In this document: piece after piece, positions 17,288 to 25,925 of the stretch
Layout: the number at the start of each line of letters is the position of its first letter
Numbering within the stretch: the stretch's first letter is position 1
Assembly: GCF_000067205.1 (NCBI RefSeq)
Contig: NC_010170.1
Span: 4,712,001-4,776,000 of the forward strand
Direction: 5' to 3'
DNA length: 64,000 nucleotides
Source of the DNA: Bordetella petrii
GTDB lineage: Bacteria; Pseudomonadota; Gammaproteobacteria; Burkholderiales; Burkholderiaceae_B
Notes under the pieces: generated by a model
What the model saw: only the letters and a program-made list of their open reading frames with translations
Told to the model about the DNA's origin: nothing
The model's database searches: none
Position numbers and translations under genes: made by a program

Positions 17288-18123
17288 TGCTTGAACTAAG
17301 GCAGCAATTCCCTCTTGCGGGCTTGTTGTCGGTGGTGGGGCTGTCACGCAGCACCTTCTACTACCAATGGCGGGCCGGGCAAGCCGAAGACAAGTTCGCG
17401 TCATTGAAGTCCCGGATCTGCGCAATTTTTGCCCAGCATCACGGCCGCTACGGCTATCGACGCATCACCGAGGCGATCCGCCAGCAAGGCTGGCCGGTCA
17501 ACCACAAGACGGTGCAGCGCCTGATGGGCCTGTTGGGGTTGAAGTCTTGCGTACGGGTCAAGAAGTATCGCTCCTACCGAGGCACGCTGAGCCAGCTCGC
17601 CCCGAACGTGCTGCGACGCCAGTTCAGGGCTGCTCGCCCGAATCAGAAGTGGGCCACCGATGTGACCGAGTTCAGGGTCGGCACCCAGAAGCTGTACCTC
17701 TCGCCGGTGATGGACCTGTGCAATGGCGAGATCATCGCCTACGAAATGGCCTGCCGCCCCAGCTTCGCCATGGTCGCAGCCATGCTCAGGCAAGCCTGCG
17801 CCCGGCTCAGCCCGTACGAGCGGCCCATCCTGCACTCGGACCAGGGGTGGCAATACCAGATGCCCGCCTACCGCGAGCTCCTGGCGCAGCACGCGGTCAC
17901 CCAGAGCATGTCACGACAGGGAAATTGCCTGGACAATGCCGCCATCGAGAGCTTCTTCGGCACCCTGAAGGCCGAGTTCTTCCACCTGAACACCTTCCAG
18001 ACCATCGAACAGCTCAAGGACGGGATCGACCGATATATCCACTACTACAATCATCACCGCATTAAGCTCAAACTTAACGGGTTGAGTCCGGTGCAATACC
18101 GGACTCAGCTCCTGGCCACATAA
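17287..18123 (+). CDS. IS3-family transposase OrfB (DDE catalytic part)
   Basis: 278 aa read from GTG 17287, but mainly expected as part of the frameshifted OrfAB. HTH_21-type segment (RYGYRRITEAIRQQGWPVNH) then an rve integrase core with the catalytic triad Asp125 (KWATDVTEF), Asp185 (LHSDQGWQY) and Glu221 (NAAIESFFGTLKAE), and the terminal YYNHHRIKLKLNGLSPVQYR typical of IS3 OrfB. The triad and the full length are intact, so the element could be active. Confidence 0.94.
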   Translation: MLELRQQFPLAGLLSVVGLSRSTFYYQWRAGQAEDKFASLKSRICAIFAQHHGRYGYRRITEAIRQQGWPVNHKTVQRLMGLLGLKSCVRVKKYRSYRGTLSQLAPNVLRRQFRAARPNQKWATDVTEFRVGTQKLYLSPVMDLCNGEIIAYEMACRPSFAMVAAMLRQACARLSPYERPILHSDQGWQYQMPAYRELLAQHAVTQSMSRQGNCLDNAAIESFFGTLKAEFFHLNTFQTIEQLKDGIDRYIHYYNHHRIKLKLNGLSPVQYRTQLLAT

Positions 18124-18158
18124 CGGCCAAAACTGTCCAACTTTGTGGGGTCACTTCA

Positions 18159-18451
18159 CTTCGGAGCCAGACACCTGCCAACGAGCCGCATCGGAGCCAG
18201 ACACCTGCCAATGGGCCGCACTGGTATGCCAGGTGTCTGACTCCCACAGGGTGTCAGACACCGTTTGCAGGCAGCAGTTGCCGCGCACTGCGGTGTCAGG
18301 CACCTTCGGAGCCAGACACCTGCCAACGGGCCGCATCGGAGCCAGACACCTGCCAACGGGCCGCACCGGTATGCCAGGTGTCTGACTCCCACAGGGTGTC
18401 AGACACCGTTTGCAGGCGGCAGTTGCCGCGCACTGCGGTGTCAGACAACTG
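18159..18451. repeat. Tandem repeat array, right part (145-bp variant units)
   Basis: Continuation of the array after the IS. TGTCAGGCACC occurs at 18294 and the next equivalent (TGTCAGACAAC) at 18439, giving a 145-bp unit: the 115-bp unit plus an internal 30-bp duplication of TCGGAGCCAGACACCTGCCA and the following bases. The unit interrupted by the IS shows the same internal duplication. The array ends directly at the LysR stop codon (18452), so the repeats may form its 3' end or terminator. Confidence 0.88.
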
Positions 18452-19378
18452 TCACCAGGCGGCGCCGGTGGGTTGGCGGCGGTCTTGGAAGTAATCGACC
18501 AGGAAGTCGATGAACACGCGCACCTTGGCCGACAGGTGATTGCGTTCGGGGAATACGGCGTGGATGTCGGCGGGCGGCAGGGCGTAGTCTTGCAGCAGCA
18601 GTTCCAGCCGGCCCGACCGCAGGTAGCGCGCCAGATCCCATTCGGCGCGTTGCAGGATGCCCAGCCCGGCCAGTCCCCAGGTCAGCGTGACTTCGCCGTC
18701 GTTGCTGCTCAAGCCGCCGCGTACTTTTACGGTGTCGCTGCGGTCGCCGCGGGTAAAGCGCCACAGGCCGTAGGTGTCGTCGTTCTGGCGCAGCACGATG
18801 CATTGGTGGCGCGCCAGGTCTTGGGGCGTTTGCGGGCGGCCGTGTTTTTTCAGGTAGGCCGGCGCGGCGCACACCAGGCGGCGGTTGGGTGCGATGCGCC
18901 GGGCGATCAAGCGGGCGTCGGGAATATCCCCGAACCGGATGGCCACGTCGAAGGCGTCTTGCACGAAGTCGCCGGGCGCGTCGGTCAATTGCAACTGCAC
19001 TTCTACCTTGGGGTAGCGGCGCGCGAACTGCACGATGGCCGGGGCGATGTAGCTGCGTCCGAAACCCAGCGGCGCGTTCACTTTCAGCAGGCCGCGCGGC
19101 TGGGCCTGGCGGTTGGCCATGAGCTGGTCCAGGTGCTCGATGTCGTCGAGAATGCGGCGAGCGTTTTCCAGGTACAGCTCGCCTTCGGCCGTCAGGCTGA
19201 TGCGGCGGGTATTGCGGTTGAGCAGGCGTACGCCCAGGCGGTCTTCGATCTGCGCCAGGCGCTTGCTGACCGCGGCGGTGGTTACACCCATTTCGCGCGC
19301 GGCGGCGGAAAAGCTGCCGGCGCGCACCAGTTCGACCAGCAATTGCAGTTCTTGGGACTGGCCCATAGCATTTGGCAT
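18452..19378 (-). CDS. LysR-family transcriptional regulator
   Basis: About 308 aa if started at the ATG at 19378 (MPNAMGQSQELQLL); ATGs at 19366 and 19399 are alternatives, none with a strong ribosome-binding site. HTH: LVRAGSFSAAAREMGVTTAA then VSKRLAQIEDRLGVRLLNRN. The effector domain has the LLKVNAPLGFGRSYIAPAIV and DVAIRFGDIPDARLIARRI pattern of the CrgA/DsdC-like group. It is divergent from the haem transporter genes and convergent with the Bug receptor gene across the repeat array. Target unknown. Confidence 0.9.
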   Translation of the reverse strand: MPNAMGQSQELQLLVELVRAGSFSAAAREMGVTTAAVSKRLAQIEDRLGVRLLNRNTRRISLTAEGELYLENARRILDDIEHLDQLMANRQAQPRGLLKVNAPLGFGRSYIAPAIVQFARRYPKVEVQLQLTDAPGDFVQDAFDVAIRFGDIPDARLIARRIAPNRRLVCAAPAYLKKHGRPQTPQDLARHQCIVLRQNDDTYGLWRFTRGDRSDTVKVRGGLSSNDGEVTLTWGLAGLGILQRAEWDLARYLRSGRLELLLQDYALPPADIHAVFPERNHLSAKVRVFIDFLVDYFQDRRQPTGAAW

Positions 19379-19454
19379 CTTGCGGGGAATGGCAGCCATA
19401 GTAGCCCAGCCCGGCCCGCCGTCCGGTAGACTGGCGCCCACGGGAGCAGACTTG

Positions 19455-19613
19455 ATGAGCAATACCTCGTACACCAGACAGGCCGCCGCACTGCGCGCCC
19501 AGAACCTGGCGCAGGCGCCGGGCGCCGCGCCGCGCCTGCCGCAGGCGATTCGCACATTGAAGGAGACCGATTGTGTCGCTCGTCAGGGCCGGCCGTCTCG
19601 CGCGGCCGGCTAG
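19455..19613 (+). pseudogene. Possible fused remnant of haem-utilisation genes upstream of bhuU
   Basis: A 52-codon open frame starts at ATG 19455. Its first part (TRQAAALRAQNLAQ) resembles the start of HmuS/BhuS-type haem-degrading proteins, and its later part (APRLPQAIRTL) resembles the C-terminal G-PR-x-Q-A-x-R-x-L helix of HmuT/BhuT periplasmic haem-binding proteins. These are the two genes normally found between bhuR and bhuU. The arrangement would fit a deletion that joined the start of one to the end of the other. Only short stretches support this, so it may instead be a chance leader ORF overlapping bhuU by about 40 bp. Confidence 0.3.
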
Positions 19614-20604
19614 GCGCATCGCGCCGCCGGCCGTGCTGGCGGGCCTGGGCGCGGCGGCCTTGCTGGTGGCGCTGCTGGCCGCGCTGAGCGGCGCGGTGCA
19701 TATTCCGCTGGCCGACGCGCTGCGCGTGCTGGCAGGTGGCGCATCGCAGCCCGACGATACGCTGTGGCGCAATGTGCTGCTGGACATCCGCCTGCCGCGC
19801 GTGCTGTTTGCCGCGGTGGCGGGCGCGGCGCTGGCTGTTTCGGGCGCGGCCATGCAGGCGCTGTTCCGCAACCCGCTGGCCGAGCCGGGCCTGGTGGGAA
19901 TATCAGCCGGGGGCGCGCTGGGCGCGGTATCGGCCATTGTGCTGACCGCCGGAGGCTTTGCCATAACGGCGCCGGCGGCGTTCGCCGGCAGTCTGCTGGC
20001 CACCGGCGCGGCCTACGCCGTGGGCCGGCGCGCAACCGGCGTGGCAGGCCTGCTGCTGGCCGGCATCGCTATCAATACCGTGGCGGGCAGCCTGATCGGC
20101 CTGCTGACCTACATGGCCTCTGACGCGCAACTGCGCGACCTGACCTTCTGGAGCATGGGCAGCCTGGCGGGCGCCAGCTGGCCGCTACTGGCTTTCCTGG
20201 CGCCCTGGACGCTGCTGTGGTCGGCCTGGCTGATGCGCCAGTGGCGCGCCATGAACGCCCTGCTGCTGGGCGAGCGCGAGGCGCAGCACCTAGGCTTTGC
20301 GTTGATCACGGTGCGCTACAAGCTGGTGCTGGCCACGGCCCTGATCGTGGGCCCGCTGGTGGCGGCCACCGGAGGCATTGGTTTCGTGGGGCTGGTGGTG
20401 CCGCACCTGGTGCGCATGAGCCTGGGAGCCGACCACCGTTGGCTACTGCCCGCGTCCATGCTGGCGGGCGCGCTGGCGCTGACGCTGGCCGACTGGCTGG
20501 CCCGCGTCGTGGTCATTCCGGCCGAGTTGCCGATTGGCCTGGTCACCAGCCTGGTGGGCGGGCCGTTTTTCTTGTGGCTGCTGGCGCGGGGGCGGCGTTT
20601 CTGA
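19573..20604 (+). CDS. bhuU: Haem ABC transporter permease (BhuU/HmuU, FecCD family)
   Basis: 343 aa from a GTG with AAGGAG 7 nt upstream. FecCD-family motifs are clear: RLPRVLFAAVAGAALAVSGA, MQALFRNPLAEPGLVGISAG, TFWSMGSLAGASW, LGFALITVRYKLVLATALIV and GFVGLVVPHLVRMSLGADHR, with about ten membrane helices. Haem specificity is inferred from similarity to BhuU/HmuU and from the adjacent HmuV-like ATPase; it could be a related siderophore permease. The stop TGA overlaps the ATG of the ATPase gene by one base. No receptor, periplasmic binding protein or haem-degrading gene is present next to it. Confidence 0.87.
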   Translation: MSLVRAGRLARPARRIAPPAVLAGLGAAALLVALLAALSGAVHIPLADALRVLAGGASQPDDTLWRNVLLDIRLPRVLFAAVAGAALAVSGAAMQALFRNPLAEPGLVGISAGGALGAVSAIVLTAGGFAITAPAAFAGSLLATGAAYAVGRRATGVAGLLLAGIAINTVAGSLIGLLTYMASDAQLRDLTFWSMGSLAGASWPLLAFLAPWTLLWSAWLMRQWRAMNALLLGEREAQHLGFALITVRYKLVLATALIVGPLVAATGGIGFVGLVVPHLVRMSLGADHRWLLPASMLAGALALTLADWLARVVVIPAELPIGLVTSLVGGPFFLWLLARGRRF

Positions 20605-21392
20605 TGAGCCTGCAAGCTGTCGATCTGGCCTTGTCGCGCCACGGCGCGCGCATCTTCTCCGGTGTGTCGCTGGCGGTCGAGCCCGGGCAGGTGCTGGGTC
20701 TGCTGGGAGCCAATGGCGCGGGCAAATCGACGCTGCTGGCCGCGCTGGCGGGCGAGCTGCGCGCCGACAGCGGCGCCATCTTGCTGGACGGCGCGCCCTT
20801 GTCCAGCCTGCCGCCGCGCCGCCAGGCGCGGCAGCGCGCGGTGCTGCCGCAAAAGCCGTCGCTAAGCTTCGACCTGGGCGTGGAAGAAGTGGTGGCCATG
20901 GGAGCCTACCCGTTTCCAGAGCTGGACCCGATCGAAGTGCAAGAACTGGTGGACGCCGCACTGGCCCTGGCCGGCGTGTCGCACCTGGCGCAACGGCGCT
21001 ATCCGGAGCTGTCGGGCGGCGAGCAGCAGCGCGTGCAGTTCGCCCGCGTGCTGGCGCAATGCCAGGCCGGGCACGCCCCCGGCACGACCCGTTACCTGCT
21101 GCTGGACGAGCCGATTTCCAGCCTGGACCCCAAACACCAGATCGAACTGCTGCGCACCACCGCCACGCTGGCCCGCGAACAAGGACTGGGCGCGTTGGTT
21201 ATTCTGCACGACGCCAACCTTGCGGCCCGCTGGTGCGACCGGCTGGTGATGCTGGGCGGCGGCACGATGGTTGCCGACGGCGCGCCGGATGCGGTGCTGA
21301 CGCCCGCAAACCTGCGCGCGGTGTACGACATCGAGGCCGATGTATTGCCGCACCCGACGCTGCCGGGCAGGTTGCTGGTGCTGCCGCATTGA
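20604..21392 (+). CDS. bhuV: Haem ABC transporter ATP-binding protein (BhuV/HmuV)
   Basis: 262 aa. Walker A LLGANGAGKSTLLAALAGE, Q-loop AVLPQKPSLSF, signature LSGGEQQRVQFARVLAQ, Walker B RYLLLDEPISSLD and switch His (VILHDANLAARW). The long ALVILHDANLAARWCDRLVM stretch and the C-terminal LRAVYDIEADVLPHP are characteristic of HmuV. It energises the BhuU permease at the cytoplasmic face of the inner membrane. It overlaps bhuU by one base, so they are translationally coupled. Confidence 0.92.
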   Translation: MSLQAVDLALSRHGARIFSGVSLAVEPGQVLGLLGANGAGKSTLLAALAGELRADSGAILLDGAPLSSLPPRRQARQRAVLPQKPSLSFDLGVEEVVAMGAYPFPELDPIEVQELVDAALALAGVSHLAQRRYPELSGGEQQRVQFARVLAQCQAGHAPGTTRYLLLDEPISSLDPKHQIELLRTTATLAREQGLGALVILHDANLAARWCDRLVMLGGGTMVADGAPDAVLTPANLRAVYDIEADVLPHPTLPGRLLVLPH

Positions 21393-21414
21393 GGCGGCGC
21401 GCCTGGGGGTGTCA

Positions 21415-21715
21415 GGCTGCGCGGGCGCTTCAGTCAGGTGTTGGGCTGCATGGCTGCTTCAGTCAGGTGTCTGGCTGCATGGCTGCTTCAGTCAGGTGTC
21501 TGGCTCCGCAGGTGCCTGACACCGATGTGTGCCGCGACTGTCTCAACCAGACGGTGTCAGGCACCTGCGGAGCCAGACACCTGGGTACGGCATCGGCACG
21601 CGGCTGCGCATTGGCGCCTGGGTACAGCATCGGCACGCGGCGCATCTTGCGCCTGGGTACAGCATCGGCACGCGGCTGCGCATTGGCTACCGCATTGGCG
21701 CCTGGCTGCTACCTT
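21415..21715. repeat. Intergenic repeat cluster with a 30-bp perfect inverted repeat
   Basis: Three direct copies of GCTTCAGTCAGGTGTCTGGC-type sequence (about 21427, 21455, 21484, spaced about 29 bp) lead into a perfect 30-bp inverted repeat: 21494-21523 (AGGTGTCTGGCTCCGCAGGT and on) and 21553-21582, separated by 29 bp. After it, a TGGGTACAGCATCGGCACGC-type segment is repeated three times to about 21700. The inverted repeat shares its core with the 16-18 kb array. It lies between the convergent bhuV and tarD genes, where it could act as a bidirectional terminator. Confidence 0.8.
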
Positions 21716-21717
21716 CA

Positions 21718-22884
21718 TCAACTGGCCAGCGCTTTCATCTCGGCATACAGGTCGGCCTTGCCTTCGAAGCCGATGCCCGGCAGCTCCGGCAAGGTCACGA
21801 TGCTGTCTTTCACTTGCACGCCATCCGGGAAACCGCCGTAAGGCTGGAACAGGTCCGGGTACGATTCGTTGCCGCCCAGGCCCAGGCCCGCCGCAATGGC
21901 CAGCGACATCTGGTGGCCGCCATGCGGAATGCAGCGCCTCGCCGACCAGCCGTATTCTTTCAGCATGTCGAGCGTGCGCAGGTATTCCACCAGCCCATAG
22001 CTGAGCGCGCAGTCGAACTGCAGCCAGTCGCGGTCGGGGCGCATGCCGCCGTAGCGAATCAGGTTGCGCGCGTCTTGCATCGAAAACAGGTTTTCGCCGG
22101 TGGCCATCGGCTTGTCGTAATGGTTGGCCAGCTCGGCCTGCAGCGCGTAGTCGAGCGGGTCGCCCGCCTCTTCGTACCAGAACAGGTCGTACTGGGACAA
22201 CGCCTTGGCGTACTCGATGGCCGTCTTCAGGTCGAAGCGGCCGTTGGCATCAACCGCCAGCTGCTGGCCCGGGCCCAGCAGCTTCAGCACCGCCTCGATG
22301 CGCTGGCAGTCTTCGGCGAGCGACGCGCCGCCAATTTTCTTTTTCACTACCGAATAGCCACGATCCAGGTAGCTTTGCATTTCGCGCCGCAGGCCATCCA
22401 GACCCTGGCCCGGCCAGTAATAGCCGCCCGCGGCATACACGAACACCTCGCGGTTGGCCCGGCCGTTGCCGTAGCGCTCGGCCAGCAACTGATACAGCGG
22501 CTTGTCCTCGATTTTGGCCACCGCATCCCACACCGCCATGTCGATAGTGCCCACCGCCACCGAGCGTTCGCCATGGCCGCCGGGCTTTTCGTTAGTCATC
22601 ATGGCGGCCCAGATCTTGTGCGGGTCGAGGTTGTCGCGCGCCTCGTCGCGCAGAGTGGCGGGGTCGGCGTCGAGAATGCGCGGCGCGAAGCGCTCTCGAA
22701 TCAGTCCACCCTGGCCATAGCGGCCGTTCGAGTTGAAGCCGTAGCCGATCACCGGCTTGCCGTCGCGCACCACGTCGGTTACCACGGCGACGAGGCTGAG
22801 CGTCATCTTGGAAAAATCGATGTACGCGTTGCGGATGTTGGACTTGATGGGACGGGTGGATTCGCGGATATCGACGATCTTCAT
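21718..22884 (-). CDS. tarD: D(-)-tartrate dehydratase (enolase superfamily)
   Basis: 388 aa. The whole sequence matches Bradyrhizobium TarD from memory: IRNAYIDF, GYGFNSNGRYGQGGLIRERF, AAMMTNEKPGGHGERSVAVG, YAAGGYYWPG. Catalytic residues are in place: Lys181/Lys183 (VVKKKIGG), Mg ligands Asp212 (VDANGRF), Glu238 (WYEEAGDP) and Glu264 (ATGENLF), and His321 (CIPHGGHQMS). It dehydrates D-tartrate to oxaloacetate in the cytoplasm. The ATG at 22884 fits the TarD N-terminus; the much longer upstream frame is spurious. The divergent LysR at 23014 is the probable regulator, and the tartrate/D-malate dehydrogenase at 14021 points to the same substrate class. Confidence 0.95.
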   Translation of the reverse strand: MKIVDIRESTRPIKSNIRNAYIDFSKMTLSLVAVVTDVVRDGKPVIGYGFNSNGRYGQGGLIRERFAPRILDADPATLRDEARDNLDPHKIWAAMMTNEKPGGHGERSVAVGTIDMAVWDAVAKIEDKPLYQLLAERYGNGRANREVFVYAAGGYYWPGQGLDGLRREMQSYLDRGYSVVKKKIGGASLAEDCQRIEAVLKLLGPGQQLAVDANGRFDLKTAIEYAKALSQYDLFWYEEAGDPLDYALQAELANHYDKPMATGENLFSMQDARNLIRYGGMRPDRDWLQFDCALSYGLVEYLRTLDMLKEYGWSARRCIPHGGHQMSLAIAAGLGLGGNESYPDLFQPYGGFPDGVQVKDSIVTLPELPGIGFEGKADLYAEMKALAS

Positions 22885-23013
22885 GAAGCGGAGCTCCGGC
22901 AATAACAGGGCGGCGCCGGCATGCCGGCAGCTGATGCGGCGTATTATCGGGGCCGTGCGGCGGGCTTGCCCAATGCCGTTTTTTTCTGCTTTCATGCTTT
23001 GTAGGCATCGCCC

Positions 23014-23922
23014 ATGAACCTGTCGTGGCTGGAAGATTTCCTGGCACTGGCCGCCAGTGGCAATTTCTCGCGCGCCGCGCAAGACCGCCACATGACGCAG
23101 CCTGCGTTCAGCCGCCGCATCCGCGCCCTGGAAGACTGGCTGGGCGTACCGCTGTTCGACCGCGCCACGCACCCGGTGGCGCTGACCGAAACCGGCGAGT
23201 GGTTCCGCGCGACCGCGCAAGAAATTCTGGGCCGGGTGGCGCGGGTGCCCGACGAGGCGCGCGCCGTGGCCGCCGCCGGATCGGCCACGCTGCGCTTTGC
23301 CGCCACCCATGCACTGTCGCTGACTTTCCTGCCGCAGTGGCTGCGCGGCCTGGAATCGCGCACGCCCGTCGGGCCGATTCAGCTGGTGTCCGACATGCTG
23401 CAGCAGTGCGAAGCCTGGATGCAGCAGGGCCGCGTGCAGTTCCTGCTGTGCCATACCCACTCCCAGGCGCCCGGGCGGCTGGACTCGCCAGCTTACCGTT
23501 CCCTGAAAGTCGGCACCGACACGCTGGTGCCGGTGTGCGCGCCGGACCGCGCCGGCCGGCCGCGCCATGTCTTGTCGCTGCGAGCGCGCAAGACCGTGCC
23601 CCTGCTGGCGTACAGCGCGGAATCGGGCCTGGGGCGGCTGATGCGCGCGCTGCTGGGGGCGTCGCTGCCGCAGGCCCGGGTCGAGCCGGTGTTCACTGCA
23701 CACCTGGCGGCGGTACTGAAAAGCATGGCCCTGGACGGGCGCGGCGTAGCGTGGCTGCCGTACAGCATGGTGGACGCCGAGCTGCGCGACAAGCGGCTGG
23801 CCGAGGCGGGCGATGCAGCGTGGCGCCTGCAGGCCGACATCCGCCTGTTTCGCCCCGACCAGGCGCTGGCCCCCTCCGCCGAGGCCTTCTGGCGCGCGGT
23901 GGAGGCCGCGCACGGCGGATAG
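23014..23922 (+). CDS. LysR-family regulator, probable control of tarD
   Basis: 302 aa. N-terminal HTH MNLSWLEDFLALAASGNFSR then AAQDRHMTQPAFSRRIRALE and VPLFDRATHPVALTETGEW, a YwqM/HdfR-like pattern. The effector domain runs from about residue 90 (LRFAATHALSLTFLPQWLRG). It is divergent from tarD with a 129-bp intergenic region, the classical arrangement for a LysR activator sharing a promoter region with its target. Confidence 0.92.
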   Translation: MNLSWLEDFLALAASGNFSRAAQDRHMTQPAFSRRIRALEDWLGVPLFDRATHPVALTETGEWFRATAQEILGRVARVPDEARAVAAAGSATLRFAATHALSLTFLPQWLRGLESRTPVGPIQLVSDMLQQCEAWMQQGRVQFLLCHTHSQAPGRLDSPAYRSLKVGTDTLVPVCAPDRAGRPRHVLSLRARKTVPLLAYSAESGLGRLMRALLGASLPQARVEPVFTAHLAAVLKSMALDGRGVAWLPYSMVDAELRDKRLAEAGDAAWRLQADIRLFRPDQALAPSAEAFWRAVEAAHGG

Positions 23923-23993
23923 CGGGAACAGCAGAGGGAACTAATCCCGCGTGCGGCATCTAATCTCCAGAAGAACAAGATACACCGCACGAT

Positions 23994-25811
23994 ATGGACC
24001 TGAACTGGCATCAGCAACTGGGCAGCAGCCTGTTATGGCTGTTGGGCAGCTTCGCCATTGCGGGCGTGGCTTCGGCGGCGCTGGTATGGGCGCTGGCGCG
24101 CGGCACGCCCTGGGGCCGCCAGTTCTGGCGCCTGGCCTGGCCCTACCTGACGCCGCGCCGCAGCTGGCGCCCGCTGGGCAGCCTGGCGCTGCAGCTGTTG
24201 CTGACGCTGGCCGCGGTGCGCATGACCGTACTCTTCTCGTACTGGTACAAGGGCTTTTACGATGCCCTGCAGGCGCTGAATTCCGCCGCGTTCTGGACCA
24301 TGCTGGGCATCTTCGGCGTGCTGGCCACCGTACATGTGGCGCGCAGCCTGGTCGACTACTACGTGGGCCAGGCGTTCGAGATCGACTGGCGCACCTGGCT
24401 GAACACGCACCTGACGCGCGACTGGCTGGCGGGCAACGCATACTACCGGGGCCAGTTCCTGGACCGCCCCATCGACAACCCCGACCAGCGCATAGAACTG
24501 GACATCGCCAGTTTCGTCACCGGCTCGCGCACGCTGGCGCTGGGCGCGGTCAGCGCGGTGGTGTCGCTGGTGGAATTCACCGCCATCTTGTGGAGCCTGT
24601 CTGGGCCGCTGCAATTGGGCAGCCTGGAAGTGCCACGCGCCATGGTGCTGCTGGTCTATCTGTATGTGATCGTGGCCACGCTGCTGGCCTTCAAGGTGGG
24701 GCGTCCGCTCATCGGCCTGAACTTCCTTAGCGAGCAACTGACCGCCAACTTCCGCTACGCGCTGGTGCGCCTGCGCGAAAACGCCGAGAACGTGGCGTTC
24801 TACCAGGGCGCCGAGGTCGAACGCCGCACGCTGGGCGCGCGCTTTGCCGCCTACATTGCCAACCTGTGGGCCTTGATCCGCCGCACCTTGAAGTTCTCGG
24901 GCCTGAACCTCGGCATCAGCCAATTGGCGGTGGTGTTTCCTTTCATACTGCAGGCGCCGCGTTTTTTCAGCGGAGCCATCAAGCTGGGCGACGTCATGCA
25001 AACCTCGCAGGCGTTCGGACAGGTGCAGGATGCGTTGTCGTTCTTTCGCACGTCGTACGATACTTTCGCGCAGTACCGCGCCACGCTGACGCGGCTGGAC
25101 GGCTTCCAGGACGCCAACCGGCAGGCGCGCGAGCTGCCCGGCATTGCCATCGACACGATGCCCGACGGCTTGCAGATCGACGGCATGACAGTACAGCGCC
25201 CCGATGGCCAAGTGCTGCTGCAAGACCTGCGCCTGCAACTGACGCCCGGCCAGGCCTTGCTGATCAAGGGTCCGTCGGGCAGCGGCAAGACCACGCTGCT
25301 GCGCGGCCTGGCCGGATTGTGGCCGTATGCGCAGGGCCAGGTGCGGCGCCCGGTGGGCGCGCGGGCGCTGTTTCTGTCGCAGCGCCCCTATCTGCCGCTG
25401 GGCGATTTGCGCACCGCCATCGCGTATCCGGCCACGGCCACTCCGGCTGACGACCCGCGCCTGAAAGAAGCGCTGCGGCAGACGCAACTGGGGCACCTGG
25501 AAGGCGCGCTGAACAAGGCGGGCGACTGGTCGCGCATTTTGTCATTGGGCGAGCAACAGCGGCTGGCCTTCGCGCGCGTGCTGTTCAACCGCCCCGCCAT
25601 CGTGTTCATGGACGAAGCCACCTCGGCCACCGACGAAGGGCTGGAGCACGCGCTGTATGGCTTGTTGCGCAGCCAGCTGCCCGAATGCATGATCGTCAGC
25701 GTGGGGCATCGCGGCACCCTGGATGCGTTTCATGACCTCAGCGTCAGCCTGGACGGCCGCGCGGGCTGGACACTGTCCGGCATGCCGACGCCGCCGCTTG
25801 CGGCAGCGTAG
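23994..25811 (+). CDS. ABC transporter with fused membrane and ATPase domains (SbmA/YddA-like)
   Basis: 605 aa. An N-terminal ABC_membrane_2/SbmA_BacA-like domain (about 15-330) with six membrane helices, including RMTVLFSYWYKGFYDALQAL and the EF-1-like ELDIASFVTG segment, is followed by an ABCD-type ATPase. The ATPase has Walker A IKGPSGSGKTTLLRGLAGLW, signature ILSLGEQQRLAFARVLF, Walker B AIVFMDEATSATDE and switch His in VSVGHRGTLDAF. Members (YddA, BacA-related) handle peptides, vitamin B12-like molecules or long-chain fatty acids. No partner gene is adjacent, so it probably works as a homodimer in the inner membrane. Substrate not predictable. Confidence 0.9.
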   Translation: MDLNWHQQLGSSLLWLLGSFAIAGVASAALVWALARGTPWGRQFWRLAWPYLTPRRSWRPLGSLALQLLLTLAAVRMTVLFSYWYKGFYDALQALNSAAFWTMLGIFGVLATVHVARSLVDYYVGQAFEIDWRTWLNTHLTRDWLAGNAYYRGQFLDRPIDNPDQRIELDIASFVTGSRTLALGAVSAVVSLVEFTAILWSLSGPLQLGSLEVPRAMVLLVYLYVIVATLLAFKVGRPLIGLNFLSEQLTANFRYALVRLRENAENVAFYQGAEVERRTLGARFAAYIANLWALIRRTLKFSGLNLGISQLAVVFPFILQAPRFFSGAIKLGDVMQTSQAFGQVQDALSFFRTSYDTFAQYRATLTRLDGFQDANRQARELPGIAIDTMPDGLQIDGMTVQRPDGQVLLQDLRLQLTPGQALLIKGPSGSGKTTLLRGLAGLWPYAQGQVRRPVGARALFLSQRPYLPLGDLRTAIAYPATATPADDPRLKEALRQTQLGHLEGALNKAGDWSRILSLGEQQRLAFARVLFNRPAIVFMDEATSATDEGLEHALYGLLRSQLPECMIVSVGHRGTLDAFHDLSVSLDGRAGWTLSGMPTPPLAAA

Positions 25812-25925
25812 CGGGCGCCTGCGCAACGCCTGGCCGCCACTTGACTGATCCGCCCCGGGCAACGGAGACTGACGTCCCAACAAAGCGGCTGCGGCCGCTT
25901 GAAGCGTCATTCGTCTGGAGTCACA

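Larger units (their letters stand above)
16735..18158 (+). mobile_element. IS3-family insertion sequence (complete, about 1.42 kb)
   Basis: Terminal imperfect inverted repeats begin TGAAGTGACCCC at both ends (left TGAAGTGACCCCCAAAAGTT; right, read inwards, TGAAGTGACCCCACAAAGTT). The element is flanked by the direct 5-bp duplication CTTCG (16730-16734 and 18159-18163); removing the element and one copy restores the repeat sequence GGCACCTTCGGAGCC exactly as in intact neighbouring units. Two overlapping ORFs encode OrfA and OrfB with an A6G slippery site. Termini, ORF layout and DDE motif place it in IS3, probably the IS150 subgroup. Everything needed for transposition appears intact. Confidence 0.95.

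Noticed and set aside
16261..18451. CRISPR-like array
   Set aside because: Units of 115-145 bp are contiguous tandem repeats with no unique spacers, and no cas genes are near.
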